Assembly (NCBI GenBank): GCA_033816765.1
Contig: CM066288.1
Span: 806,001-870,000 of the forward strand
Length of the DNA stretch: 64,000 nt
Origin: Nothopassalora personata
Lineage: Eukaryota; Ascomycota; Dothideomycetes; Mycosphaerellales; Mycosphaerellaceae
Reading direction: 5' to 3'
The notes beneath the pieces were generated by a model. The model saw nothing but the letters and a program-made list of their open reading frames with translations. It was not told where the DNA came from and searched no databases. This document shows, piece by piece, positions 1 to 10,252 of this stretch. Within the stretch, counting starts at the first letter, position 1. Every line of letters begins with the position of its first letter. Position numbers and translations under genes: made by a program.

Positions 1-1669
1 CTGTCATTGCGCACCACCATAACGCCACAAAAATACCATGGTCGATTGACAAGCATGGCAGTACATCATAGATGACCCTCCAATGTCATTCGAACAGGTC
101 AGAGGCTGTGGTTGTGGCTGTAGAATGGTTGACAGCTTTTTGCTCAAAGTTTACCTCCGTCGGCTTCGCGAGCTTGAATGTCTTCGCTTGACCCTTCAAC
201 GCTGTCTGAACATCGCGTCAAGCAGGAATATACCACCTCCGCGCTCCACACCTCCATCAGCGACATAGGCCGGACAACAACATAGAACCTTCTTCAATCG
301 CACCAGCAGCAAGCATGCCGACAGCAGCAAGCGCAACAACAGCAAGCGCAGCCATGCCACAAAGACTGGCGGCAGCCATTGTCCCAGCGCGCGAGACCTC
401 GCAGCAAGTACAGCGCCACCAGTCCGAGGCTAGCGAGACTGCGCCAGCCCTCTCGAGCATCCTCCGCAGCCCTAACGACAACCGTGTACTGCTGCCAACG
501 AAGTTCCGTTATGATTATGTGATGCGATACGTCGGCGATGAGGAAGAGCAGTAGGCCGGGAGGAGCACAGCGTAAGGCACACCATGTCGAGAAGCGTTTT
601 GGCAGCATAGGACGCGTAGAGCGACGCTGATACTGGTATAGGAGCAACAAGCACAAGATATTGAGGCGCCGTGCCGGGCAGGTTAGATATGCAGCCAGCA
701 GAAGGGATGAAGCGCTGAGCATAGCAACACGAAGCCGGAAGAACAACTCCGCTACTGTCCTCTCGACTATTTCATCTCTGCAGCTATTGGGTGCATGCTG
801 AAAATCAGCACCACAGCGTAAAGGCAAAGGCGCGAGTGCAAAGGCGACAGGCATACCGCAGCGGCGGCATCATTGTGGTCCGCTGAGCCTTCGGACTCGG
901 TTTGTTGTCCCACTCGCCCAATACGCTGACAGAGCAGGTCCAGTGCGCAGCCATACCGGCGGATTACCGTCATGCCATGGTCTTGTTGAGACGCCCATGA
1001 TGCTGGTATGGCACCTCGGCGAAGACGTCCACCATGGTAGGCAGATTTGTTCCGCATCATACCCTCGCTCCTCTCCGTAGCCAGATGGCAAGCATCGACA
1101 GACCGCTCCAGCCCGTCAATAGGTAGTATTCTCCGGTGGGTCCTTGTATACTCTCCATATTGTATGGCCGAGCATTGGAAATATTTTGCAGATGGCTCAT
1201 GGTGCTGCTCTGCAACAGGGAGTATGTCGCTTACTAACGACCTTTGTGCGCTTCATCTTCTGGCCTGGTTCTGAGCAACGGTCTTACAATATAGCTCTTC
1301 GCCGGTCCATGGAGCAAGAGGAAGTATGCAGTCGCGTACGGAGACGAGGTGTCCAAATTTCTGTCTGAAGCGCCCACTTCGATTCTGGATGGGAGGCCAT
1401 GGACAAGAAACGCTTTCTGGCTCCTCAGTGTCCTCTCAGCTGCTTTGGAGGCCGCCAAGCTGCGCAGGAACCAGGGTTATCGTGTCGCTCTATCGCTGCG
1501 CTTTTACTTCGACTAGGTCGACGGAGTCGGATACCGACTTTCCGCTACAGCTTGTATTGCCTCCTCACTGGTGACATTGAGTATTCTAGCCGGGAACGAT
1601 TGGTATCAGCTCACCGTCCCCAAGCTACTTTCTGCTTCAGGCCGAGGCGGGACCTGACCTTAAGTTGCG
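1..1669. other. Window start, no supported gene
   Basis: No protein family is recognised on either strand. The one weak candidate is a plus-strand ORF at 315-554 (79 codons, Ala/Gln/Ser-rich start, ending in an acidic EEEQ), preceded by a CA-rich stretch that looks like a fungal 5' leader. It overlaps a longer minus-strand ORF (294-854) that is Cys/Leu-rich because it reads CAG/GCA repeats backwards. Neither has homology I can name. The stretch may be intergenic DNA or relics. Confidence 0.4.
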
Positions 1670-2060
1670 TCTGAACTCTCTTGACCTCTGACTTCGGCAG
1701 TGAAGCAAGTTCGCTCGACAAGGCAGAATTTGGGCTCCAAGGATGAGACTGGATCTGATCATTTGGGGTGCACTCTAGCTCTCTTGATAGCGCCTGGATG
1801 GAAGCGAAGCCGGCCGTGTGCAGACTCTCAGAGCAGCCCATGGCACCGAAGGCATGGTTTGCTGCCATCATATATCTGGTCTCTCGGATATGCACCCAAG
1901 CTCTCTTGACGACCCAAGATCAAGCAGAAGCGGGCCGTCTCGATGCTATGCAAAAACATCCTTCGATAAGCTCTTGCGTCATGCCCTGGTCCCAACCGGA
2001 GGTTGGCTTTTGTGTGCGCTCTAGCTCTCTTGACTGCTCGCGAATCAAATGGGATGAGGC
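1670..2060. repeat. Degenerate tandem repeat, ~104-124 bp period
   Basis: The 9-mer CTCTCTTGA recurs at 1676, 1780, 1901 and 2025, three times as AGCTCTCTTGA and mostly preceded by CTCTAG or CCAAG. Between the copies the sequence is only loosely similar, with recurring AAGC-rich, GGCCG-rich and ATGAG/GATGAG pieces. It looks like an old tandem array that has diverged almost beyond recognition. No coding potential was recognised. Confidence 0.45.
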
Positions 2061-2898
2061 CGGTCGATCTGAAGCGTAGGATTGGTTATCGCCAACGGAG
2101 GCAAGCTATTATTATGCCTTGAACGTATCCTAAAGCCCAAGGTTAGGTCCAGGTTGTGTTCTTCAGATCCATGGTCTGTACTCGATCCGGCACATGTGGC
2201 CAGCAGCGATATGTGCTATCGATATTCGCCCGGCCCAGAGATTGGAGCACAAGCTCTTCCAGGATATGATGAAAAAGGACATTGTTCACCCCGGGACGAC
2301 GTCGTATTCCTGTTCGCGCTCCGGATCAAGGTAATCCGTTACTACGGGAACAGCAGGCTACAACGCGAAAAATTTGGCATGGAATATGGCTACATCAATG
2401 GCCCTGACCCATGCCGAAGTCCTCATATCGTCCTCGTGCCCGCGTTGCGGCCGCACGAGGCATCGGTCTTGGAGGCTCCCTGGAAGTCAGTATCACGAAA
2501 CGAGCAAGATCATACTGGGAAAGAATGCAGACTCCAATACGCAGACCGTGGAAGAAGGACTGGTATTGAGAGCACGTTCTGTTCTGCTCTTGGGTATCAT
2601 GCGAGGACTTCAGGTCGTCAGGCTCTTCCCCCCTCATCCCGGGAACGCCACGCTATACTGCTTGAAAAGTAGCCACCTGGAAGATTCAAGTGAGGACGAT
2701 CCGATATGGCTGGTTACCCGGACCGCCATGCCTGGGGTATGAGTGCGAGTATGTGGAGACAGAAGCTGGCGATGGCCTTACTGCTGAGACATGCAGTGTC
2801 CGACAGGCGTGAAGTGCGATGCGTCTTTGCTCGGTCATATCCCTCCTCGTGTTATGCAGTCGTGAAAAGCGATGTCGAATGATATCGTCCTAGGCGGC
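2061..2898. other. Intergenic, no supported gene
   Basis: A plus-strand open frame of 196 codons (2082-2672) has no recognised domain, no clear start context and a composition unlike the confirmed genes, so it is not called. The last ~100 bases are probably the 3' flank of the sec22 gene, which ends at 2899 on the minus strand. Confidence 0.4.
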
Positions 2899-3747
2899 TC
2901 ACCAGAAGCGCCACACCAGGAGTATGAATATGAGCAGTCCAAGGCCAGCGAATGGTCCATACTGCTTCAGAAGCAGCTCCCAATTGATACGAACGGCAGC
3001 ACGCTTGTACTTCGCGGAGTCCTCACGGAGCCGCGAGGACATGTCACCTGCGATGATATGTGAGTCTTCTGCCTCGGCGGAAATACCCTCCATGTGTTCG
3101 TGTCACTCACCCATCTTCTCCAATGAGTCGCCTCTATACAGCAGGTCCTCAATGTTTTTCGTCATGACCTGCGCCACGTCCTTGAGCTCATCGTTGAGCC
3201 TGCCCAGATTGTCCGTGGCGCGCGAATCTTGGTATGTTCTCTTCGTCTTCTCAAGGAAGCGGTCGAACTCGGAGTACGCGTATGGGCGTAATTGCGGGTC
3301 GAGGTAGTCGTCGCGCTTGTAGGAGGACTGGAATTCGTTGCGGATGTCTTCGAGGTAGGTGATAGCGAGCTTCTTTGGATAGCTGCGTTCGGTAATGGCG
3401 AGATATGCGACGTTGTCTCCAAGGACGTAGCTGCGGCGGTGTCAATTGAACACTATCGCAGCGGTGATTCACGGTGGTGAACATACTGGATGCAGTTCCT
3501 GTCGCTCTCTATGCTGGCGCGCGGCTCTGAGTTGCTATTGAGCTTCTTCATAATTTGGCGGATGTTCTGCTTGAGCTCTGGCAACTCCTCAAGTTGGCCA
3601 TCGTCTACGGAGGCCACGAGGGTGAGGCCTGAGTTGTGAAGATTAGCTGGTGTCGGGTCGTCGACCGTGATCATGTGGGCGAAACCCATGGTGTCGGCGG
3701 TGTTGTGTCTTACCGTCCAGGCGGACGATCTGTGTTGTAAAGATCAT
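2899..3747 (-). CDS. SEC22: Vesicle SNARE Sec22
   Basis: R-SNARE for ER-Golgi transport. Four exons: 3714-3747, 3487-3628, 3111-3430 and 2899-3047. The three GT-AG introns are 85, 56 and 63 nt. The spliced product is 214 residues, the usual Sec22 length. Visible parts are an N-terminal longin domain starting MIFTTQIVRLDG, a SNARE motif with its zero-layer Arg in DLLYRGDSLEKMG, and a C-terminal tail anchor (residues ~190-211) ending in WRFW. The start follows from the family N-terminus; in-frame Met codons further upstream lie in the 5' leader. The only odd point is the tiny 34-nt first exon. The identity is secure from overall similarity to Sec22 proteins. Confidence 0.93.
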
Positions 3748-4527
3748 CGTCAGACAGCGAGAGAGAAGGCTATGTATCTTGGGGTCCCCAAGGGTTGTCA
3801 AGCTCACTTTCCTGCAGTAGGGGGCACAGTTAAGGACAGCGTACATTGACATATGAAGTGTGGTCGGGGGATCTACCAATCCGGGAAAGACAGATTTCAG
3901 TGCGACAGGGCAGCGACACTCCGATCATGACCCGCTGATCCTTCTCAGTATTCACCAACCAACGATCTTGTGTTGAAGAAGCAGCCTGATTATCATCCGC
4001 CACTGCAAGGGCGTGCAATTTCTTGAGAGCAATGCGCATGCCCGAGACTGTGGCAAGAATCCAGCAGATTGCTCTGCGACCGTGAATTCCTTCCGCATCC
4101 TCCGCCGACGACGACACGAGGAACAGTATCCCGAAGACGCATTGGGCAATCTAGGACCCCCTCAGATCTCAACGCGACCTTCAGAAGCGCCCAACATTAC
4201 ACGCCTCTTTGGCCACAGGAAGCGGTGGGTTATGTTCAGAGCAGTCGACCGACAGCGAACCTTCAGCAGCAACAACGAGCTCGGGAGGACGCAGAAGACG
4301 GACCGAAGCACACAGTAGGTACCCGCAAGAGGTAGGTTAATGATCTCTTCACATGTAGCACGCCAGCTTCTACCTTCGGTGCGTTCAACACCGGACAGCT
4401 ACTGCAACTGGCCGTGCCGGCTTTTGACTTCCTCATCCTGACAGGCTGTGCATCCATCACGAGAGAGAAATTCCACAAGCCCGACGAACGCCAATCGCCA
4501 CATCACTGAACACCATCTACAGCCATC
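3748..4527. other. Divergent promoter region
   Basis: Spacer between the start of sec22 (minus) and the ASXH-domain gene (plus). Open frames here in both directions are short and show no domain, so I read it as two 5' leaders and promoters. Confidence 0.5.
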
Positions 4528-5091
4528 ATGGCCCCCAACCAGAAAGCCTGGCTCGTCAATAAGAGCTCCAAGCTCGGCAAGCTCGACAACCTGGTAGTAA
4601 GTCTTCCCTTTGTACCGAATGCACCTCGTCCAGGCACTGACGATATACAGGACATCCTTCGCACAGAAGTGGCATGGGCTTTGGTAGACAAGCAGGAGCG
4701 TGAGAAGTTATACAACATGCTTCCAGAGCCACGAGAGGGCGAGCCGCCGCACGACATTTCCGTGCACCCCATGCAAACGATCTACGGCCCCTATATTGAG
4801 GCAGAAATTCGCAGATGGCAGGACGATTTGAAGGAAGGCAAGGAGTCGAAGGCGTGGCGGGAACAAGCGATTCAGGCGGGCAGGGACAAGGAGAACGGGG
4901 TTTGGGATGAGTGGAAGGAGGCGCAGCGTGAGATCGATTGGGGTGTCAAGGAGGAGAGTGCAGAAGAGGACGAGAAGGATGAGCAGGCCGATGGCAAAGG
5001 CGAGGATGAGGTCAAAGAGACGAAGGAAGAGAGGCGTACTGACGAAGTTGAGAACCCGCAGGCAGGGCCAACAGAGAAGGAAGAGGCTTGA
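4528..5091 (+). CDS. ASXH (Asx-homology) domain protein
   Basis: Small nuclear-type protein of 169 residues after splicing. A 54-nt GT-AG intron (4597-4650, donor GTAAGT, acceptor TACAG) is a multiple of three without stops, so the reading frame is open through it. After splicing the N-terminus KAWLVNKSSKLGKLDNLV runs into DILRTEVAW. The core, residues ~25-110, has the hallmarks of an ASXH/DEUBAD-like module: a helical AWALVDKQEREKLYNMLP segment, then DDLKEGKESKAWREQAIQAG and a Trp-rich end. The last ~60 residues are a Glu/Lys-rich low-complexity tail. Animal ASXH proteins activate BAP1-type deubiquitinases at chromatin; that role here is family inference only. Confidence 0.7.
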   Translation: MAPNQKAWLVNKSSKLGKLDNLVVSLPFVPNAPRPGTDDIQDILRTEVAWALVDKQEREKLYNMLPEPREGEPPHDISVHPMQTIYGPYIEAEIRRWQDDLKEGKESKAWREQAIQAGRDKENGVWDEWKEAQREIDWGVKEESAEEDEKDEQADGKGEDEVKETKEERRTDEVENPQAGPTEKEEA

Positions 5092-5363
5092 TGCCGCGTG
5101 GCGTGGCTACCAAATTCTAGCAAGAAACTTGATCCTACTCCAAAGACGATGGCAGGCACAGACGCACTTAGATGATGCTACGGTAGATAGCACACGACGC
5201 AATGCCTCAGTTGAATGCCGCGAACTTCGTTCGCTAGATCTTGTTTCGTGGGCATAATAATCATCGTGACTGTGACTGCCATTCTGTTACGACACCAAAT
5301 TCGAACTCCGAGGCATTTTCATCGTCGCGAACGCCGATCCGCACTTCCAACATCCAGACGGAC

Positions 5364-6486
5364 ATGGCTCCTGCTGCACTCCAACATCGCCGCACACACA
5401 ATTTGCTGTTGATCTCGAAGCTCCTGAATCAGCGCGATGCCGCATCGCCGTTCACGCTCGTCCTCGATAGCCTAGAGCAATCGGGAAAGCCGCTCGTGGC
5501 GGAATATCTGAGGCGGGCAAATGTGAGACACTGAAGAAATACTCACGGGCCACGTGCAAGGCTGACGAATACTCATATGTAGGCATCGAAAGTGCAAGTA
5601 GTCTTCGTTTCGTTTGAGACACTACGGAAGCCTCGAGGTGCAGACGCCTTCGTGGAGGCGTGGAAGCAAAGTCTGCCAACTTGGCAGAAGGAGGTCGTGC
5701 AATGTCTGAAGAATGAGCCGAGTCAAAGTGAGAGTAGAACGTTCTGTGGCTATACAACGAACAGCACTGACAATGGATACAGAGAGCCTCCTCATCTTCG
5801 ACACCCTCAACACCCTAGCATCGTCTCACAGCGCCACACTTCCAGCTCTCCTCTCCTCCTACATCGGACCATCATGTTCTCTCCTGGCACTCTACCATAC
5901 AGACGTCCCGGTCTCGTCCACCCAGTCTGAATCTGAGAACCCATACGTCCCAACACCACTGACATTGCTGCGGTACCTCGCCACAACGATCTTCACAACC
6001 CACTCCCTGCATCACATCCTCGCCAAAAAGGCCGCCCACGAACGAAGCCACGCAGAGCCCTCTTTCGGCCTCGAGACTGGGATTGAGGGGATTTTGCAGT
6101 CCTTCGGCGCGAATGGGCTGGAGGGTGTGGTGTTGGAGATGGAGCATCGTCGAAAAAGTGGACGGGGTGTGAGAGAGTGGTACTTCTTGCCGCGTCGTCA
6201 ACCCCCTGCGGTGCTTCCTGGCCAGGTAGTTCGGTCGAAGGAGGTTGTCACTCTGCTGGAAGACCATCCTCGTTATCGCACGCCAGAGGAGAGCGGCCTG
6301 GCTGCTGGAGGCGAAGCTGAGGCTGACACGACCTTCGAGCTTGGACTCACGGAGAAGCAGAGGAGGGATCGGGAAGGTGTGGTTCTGCCGTACTTTGATG
6401 CGCAGAAGGGTGGAGGAGATGGTGGGAGGATTTTGTATGACATGGGAAGTGAGGATGATTTTGATGATGAGGAGGATGAGATTTGA
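5364..6486 (+). CDS. ELP5: Elongator complex subunit Elp5 (Iki1)
   Basis: Subunit of the Elp4-5-6 ring of Elongator, which modifies wobble uridines of tRNAs. Exons are 5364-5522, 5583-5727 and 5783-6486, with 60- and 55-nt introns; the product is 335 residues. The RecA-like fold can be followed through PFTLVLDSLEQSGKPLV, VQVVFVSFETLRKP, SLLIFDTLNTLA and LLALYHTDVP. The C-terminus has the family's GRILYDMGSEDDFDDEEDEI-type acidic end. The start at MAPAALQHRR is chosen because it precedes the first conserved strand; an upstream in-frame Met would add about 40 residues of leader-like sequence. Exon junction 2/3 splits a Lys codon. Confidence 0.88.
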
Positions 6487-6734
6487 AGGACGAGGAGAGG
6501 TCGGCGACGGCACTATTCACCACAGATGACTTTATATCAAGGCACTGTCATTTCTGTCCCACCCTGTACGCTTGTCGTTAGACCTCGTCGGCCTCGAAAT
6601 TATATCACGTGATGAGCAAGATTGAGTCCGCGCTAACCTCCGGGTAGTTTCGCTGCCGATCTTGAAAGTGAAGCTGTAAACCCAACCTCGACATCTTCTT
6701 CGCAAGACGCATACGACATCTTTCCAACATCAGT

Positions 6735-7314
6735 ATGTCCGATCGCCTCGGTCGCCGCGACGATCGCCGTCCGCCCAGAGACGACATCAGGAACCACCGA
6801 CCACGATACGGTTCGTAGACCACTTCTCACCATATATCCACTGCTCGCGTGACTAACACCGCCCCCAGAACAAGACCGCTCCCGCTCTCCACGAGGCCGC
6901 GATCGCCACGACGACCGTCGAAGAGACCGCTCTACTCCACGAAATGCGCCCAACTCTCGCGCCGGTCCTCCCTCACGACCCGACAACCGCGGTCGCAACG
7001 ATTACCAACGAAATGGGCCACCACGAGGGCCCGGCGGCAGACCAGAGATCAAGCGTGAACCTCTTGATCCACAAGCTGGCATGAAGAAGGACCTGAAACC
7101 CGACCCGAACATGATGGACACAGCGGAAGATGAGGACGAAGAAGCGGCGATGCAGCGGATCATGGGGTTTAAGGATTTCCGCACGACGAAGAATACGAAA
7201 GTCCCGGGAAATGATAGGAATTATGCGGTGCATAAGGTGAAGAAGGCGGAGTACAGGCAGTATATGAATCGCGTTGGTGGGTTCAATAGGCCTTTGAGTC
7301 CGAGTAGGGTGTGA
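6735..7314 (+). CDS. U4/U6.U5 tri-snRNP 27 kDa-like protein
   Basis: Spliceosome component, 173 residues, homologous to SNRNP27. Two exons (6735-6810, 6869-7314) around a 58-nt intron. Residues 1-~95 form an RS-like domain of alternating Arg, Asp, Ser and Pro (DRLGRRDDRRPPRDD, RSRSPRGRDRHDDRRRDRS). The conserved C-terminal module contains MGFKDFRTTKNTKVPGN and KYRQYMNRKGGFNRPL-like KAEYRQYMNRVGGFNRPL. The RS region is readable only in the spliced frame, which supports the model. It lies 248 bp downstream of ELP5 on the same strand. Confidence 0.88.
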
Positions 7315-8746
7315 GGAGCGTAGAGGACACCGGCACAGGGTGGGAAATGGACGGGATTCTTGGCGAGGAGATATGGAGTCGGTATACCCATTAATTGCTG
7401 TGAGAGCAAGTGGATCACGACAATACTCGGACCGAGAGTGTGCTGTCCTGCGGACGAAGACTCAACCGACTTTCCGACCTCGGTACTGGCTGGTACCTCT
7501 AGTGTCACTGACACGCACCGGAACACAACGGTCTTCGATGGATACATCTTTGGCACCCACAGATTTGTAAATGCGCACATTATATTCGGACATTATCCTC
7601 CATCTGGGAACGTCGCACAGAGGACGGCAGGACAAGACCCATCGACCATCTCCAGAGAAATGCTGTACTACACTCCAAGACGTCCAGATTGCACGTGTGT
7701 GTCTTGACCGCTCACACGTGCTAGAGACGTGCTGACACGAGTATTCAGCGCTAAGATCAAACACGCTTCAGCTTGCGTTTCATGTATATTTTCCCGAGCG
7801 AGCCTGTCTACACGATGCGCAGCTTGATCTCGGCAGAGTCAAGACTCTTGTAGGGCTCCATCGACCTATCGCACAAGGCAATTCGACCGGTGGTGTTGTA
7901 GCGATGGACTGAATCGTGGATTTGATGGAGTAGATAAGTGGCGGCTAAGTGCATTACCGAATGCTCTGAAGCAAGCGGAGACGGCCGAGAAACGTCACTC
8001 CCTGCAAGCGATATCAATATGGAACTGCATAGTGCAGTCAGGCACGCGGTGGCCAGATTAGCCCGTACACGTTAGCGAATTCCACCAGAATCGGCCAAAT
8101 TCGATGCGTAATACCACCGCAACGCAACGCCGCATGTCCAGATGGAAAGCACGGCCGTAATCGCAAGCCTCCGATCTATTGTGCAGCAATTTGTTTGAGG
8201 TTTTAGGGTGGCCTGGGCATAAGGATATCTGGGGAGATGCAATTACAATGCACGGAATAATTTGCAAGCTGCGTGTCAGGTATTATTGGCCAGACAATGC
8301 AGCCATGATCGAAACGGTGGGTAACATAGTGGACCACACAACGTGGTCGTCCCGAGGATGAGTCATGAAAGCCATCAACGTGCAGAGTAGACTTGCCTCA
8401 CGCGGTCTGCAGTGATGCCGACGCCAGGATGCAAAACATGAAGCAGAGACATGGTTCTGTTGACGCGTTGTGCTATGAGGCTGTACTGACGATACCTCAT
8501 TGGCCTGGGCCTGCCTATGTCGTACAGACTGCTGGCAGCCCTGAAACTCGTAGGTATATATCTTGTCCATCACTTCCTACTCCTTTCAGCACAGCCGTCT
8601 TACAGCTTCACTTTCCAGTCTTTCATTCAATTCACCAAGAACCGTAGATCGGTCTTTACATTCATTCGTGGCAAGGTCCATACATTCGTTTTCGAGAACA
8701 TCAGCAACTTCAAACTCCACTCAACCTACTCAACAACCCAGCCAAC
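7315..8746. other. Intergenic region, promoter of AA9 gene at its end
   Basis: No gene recognised in 1.4 kb. A TATA-like GGTATATATC at about 8552-8561 lies ~190 bp before the AA9 start codon, and the sequence after it becomes C/T- and CA-rich like a fungal 5' leader. Confidence 0.45.
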
Positions 8747-10252
8747 ATGCCTTCCTTCCCCACCAACATCGCCGCCCTCGCAGCAACTCTGAGCGCTGTC
8801 CCCCTCGTCTCCGCTCACGGTTACGTCTCTGGCATCGTCTCCAATGGTAAATGGTACTCAGGCACTTCTCCATCGTGGGTCTACGCCCAAACCAAGCCAG
8901 ACACTGCCGGCTGGTATGCCGACAACCAAGACAATGGCTTTGTCGAGCCGGCTTCTTACGGACAGCCCGACATTATCTGCCACAAAAATGCCACTGTCGG
9001 TGGTGATCCTGTTCCGGTTACGGCTGGGAGCAAGGTTGACTTACAGTGGAACACTTGGTGAGTGAATGTCAGGAGTACATATACCCATCGGTGGCTAAGC
9101 TGGCAACGTCGCGAGCTGGCTGAGCTGTATTCGAGAGCGAAACCCCCGCACTTCAGCAAATTTACGTCTTGAGTTCGCCGAGGGTAGTTGCTCGCTCTGG
9201 CGCGATAGCACGGCTCTGTCACTCCGTTGCGAAACGTTCGCTGACTCCTTCATCATTATAGGGCGGAATCTCACCATGGCCCAGTCATCACTTACATGGC
9301 TTCCGTCACGGGCGATTTCAGCGCTGTTAACAAGGCATCTTTGAAGTGGTTCAAGGTGGCCGAGGGTGGATTGGTCGATGGCTCTTCCCCCCCGGGAAAG
9401 TGGGCTTCAGATGAGTTGCTTGGTATGAACACCACGAGCACTCGACCAACGCGAGAAAAGGTACACTGACCACATCAAATAGCCAACAACAACACCGGAA
9501 CCTTCACCGTCCCCTCCAACATCAAGGGCGGCAACTACGTCGTCCGCCACGAGATCATCGCGCTCCACGGCGCTGGTTCGGAAAATGGTGCTCAAAACTA
9601 CCCACAGTGTAAGTCTAACCCACCCTCCTACTGTCGCTCTCTTCTATTACGGCCACCACTGAAACTTTCCCCAGGCGTCAACGTCAAAGTCACCGGCTCC
9701 GGCTCCACCGACCCATGCTCTTCAGGTGCTGACTGCGAGGTCGGCACTGCCCTGTACAAGGAGAATGACCCTGGAATTGTCGTCAACATTTACCAGAGCT
9801 TGAGCAGCTACACTATTCCGGGACCAAAGCTTTACACTGGCTCTGGTAGCAGTGGTAGCAGTGGTAGCAGTGGCAGCGGTGGCAGCAGTGGCAGCAGTAA
9901 CAGCAGTCTCAGTGTCAGCCATGCCAGCCATGCCAGCAGTAACAGCAGTCTCAGTGTCAGCCATGCCAGCCATGCCAGCCATGCCAGCAGTAACAGCAGT
10001 GCCAGCAGTGGCGGCAGTGGCGGCAGTGGTGGCAGCGGTAGCGGTGTTGGCAGCAGTGTCAGCAGTGTCAGCAGTGGCAGCAGTGGCAGCTGTGGCAGCG
10101 GCAGTGGCAGCGGCAGTGGCAGCGGCAGTGGCAGCGGTGGCAGCGGCAATGGCAGCGGTGGCAGCAGTGGGAGCAGTGGGAGCAAGAGTGGCAAGAGTGA
10201 GAAGAGTGGCAAGAGTACTCGTAAGCGGGTCGCGACTCCTTTCCGCGCTTAG
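8747..10252 (+). CDS. AA9 lytic polysaccharide monooxygenase with Ser/Gly tail
   Basis: Secreted copper enzyme that oxidatively cleaves cellulose or similar glucans. Exons: 8747-9057, 9262-9422, 9483-9608 and 9675-10252 (introns 204, 60 and 66 nt); 391 residues. The 23-residue signal peptide is cleaved before HGYVSG, giving the N-terminal His of the copper brace. The second His is in [11 protein letters not shown], and the buried Tyr is in GAQNYPQC. The AA9 core ends near GPKLYTG. There is no CBM1. Instead about 130 residues of Ser/Gly-rich sequence follow, with two copies of an [14 protein letters not shown] block, and then a basic end [15 protein letters not shown]. The tail is probably an O-glycosylated linker or wall-tethering extension (inference). 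Confidence 0.92.
9840..10215 (+). repeat. Coding minisatellite (AGTGGCAGC-type, Ser/Gly)
   Basis: In-frame array of GGY AGC/AGT triplets inside the last AA9 exon. It includes a longer unit (CAGTCTCAGTGTCAGCCATG followed by CCAGCCATGCC) present twice near 9904 and 9949, the second copy with one extra CCAGCCATG. The antisense and +1 frames are also open, but only as shadows of the repeat. Confidence 0.85.

Noticed and set aside
294..854. 186-codon minus-strand ORF, Cys/Leu-rich
   Set aside because: Its C-terminal CACCCCACCC-type composition is produced by reading a CAG/GCA-rich stretch backwards; no domain or splice support.
2082..2672. 196-codon plus-strand ORF
   Set aside because: No family similarity, start context or codon pattern like the confirmed genes; lies next to repeat DNA.
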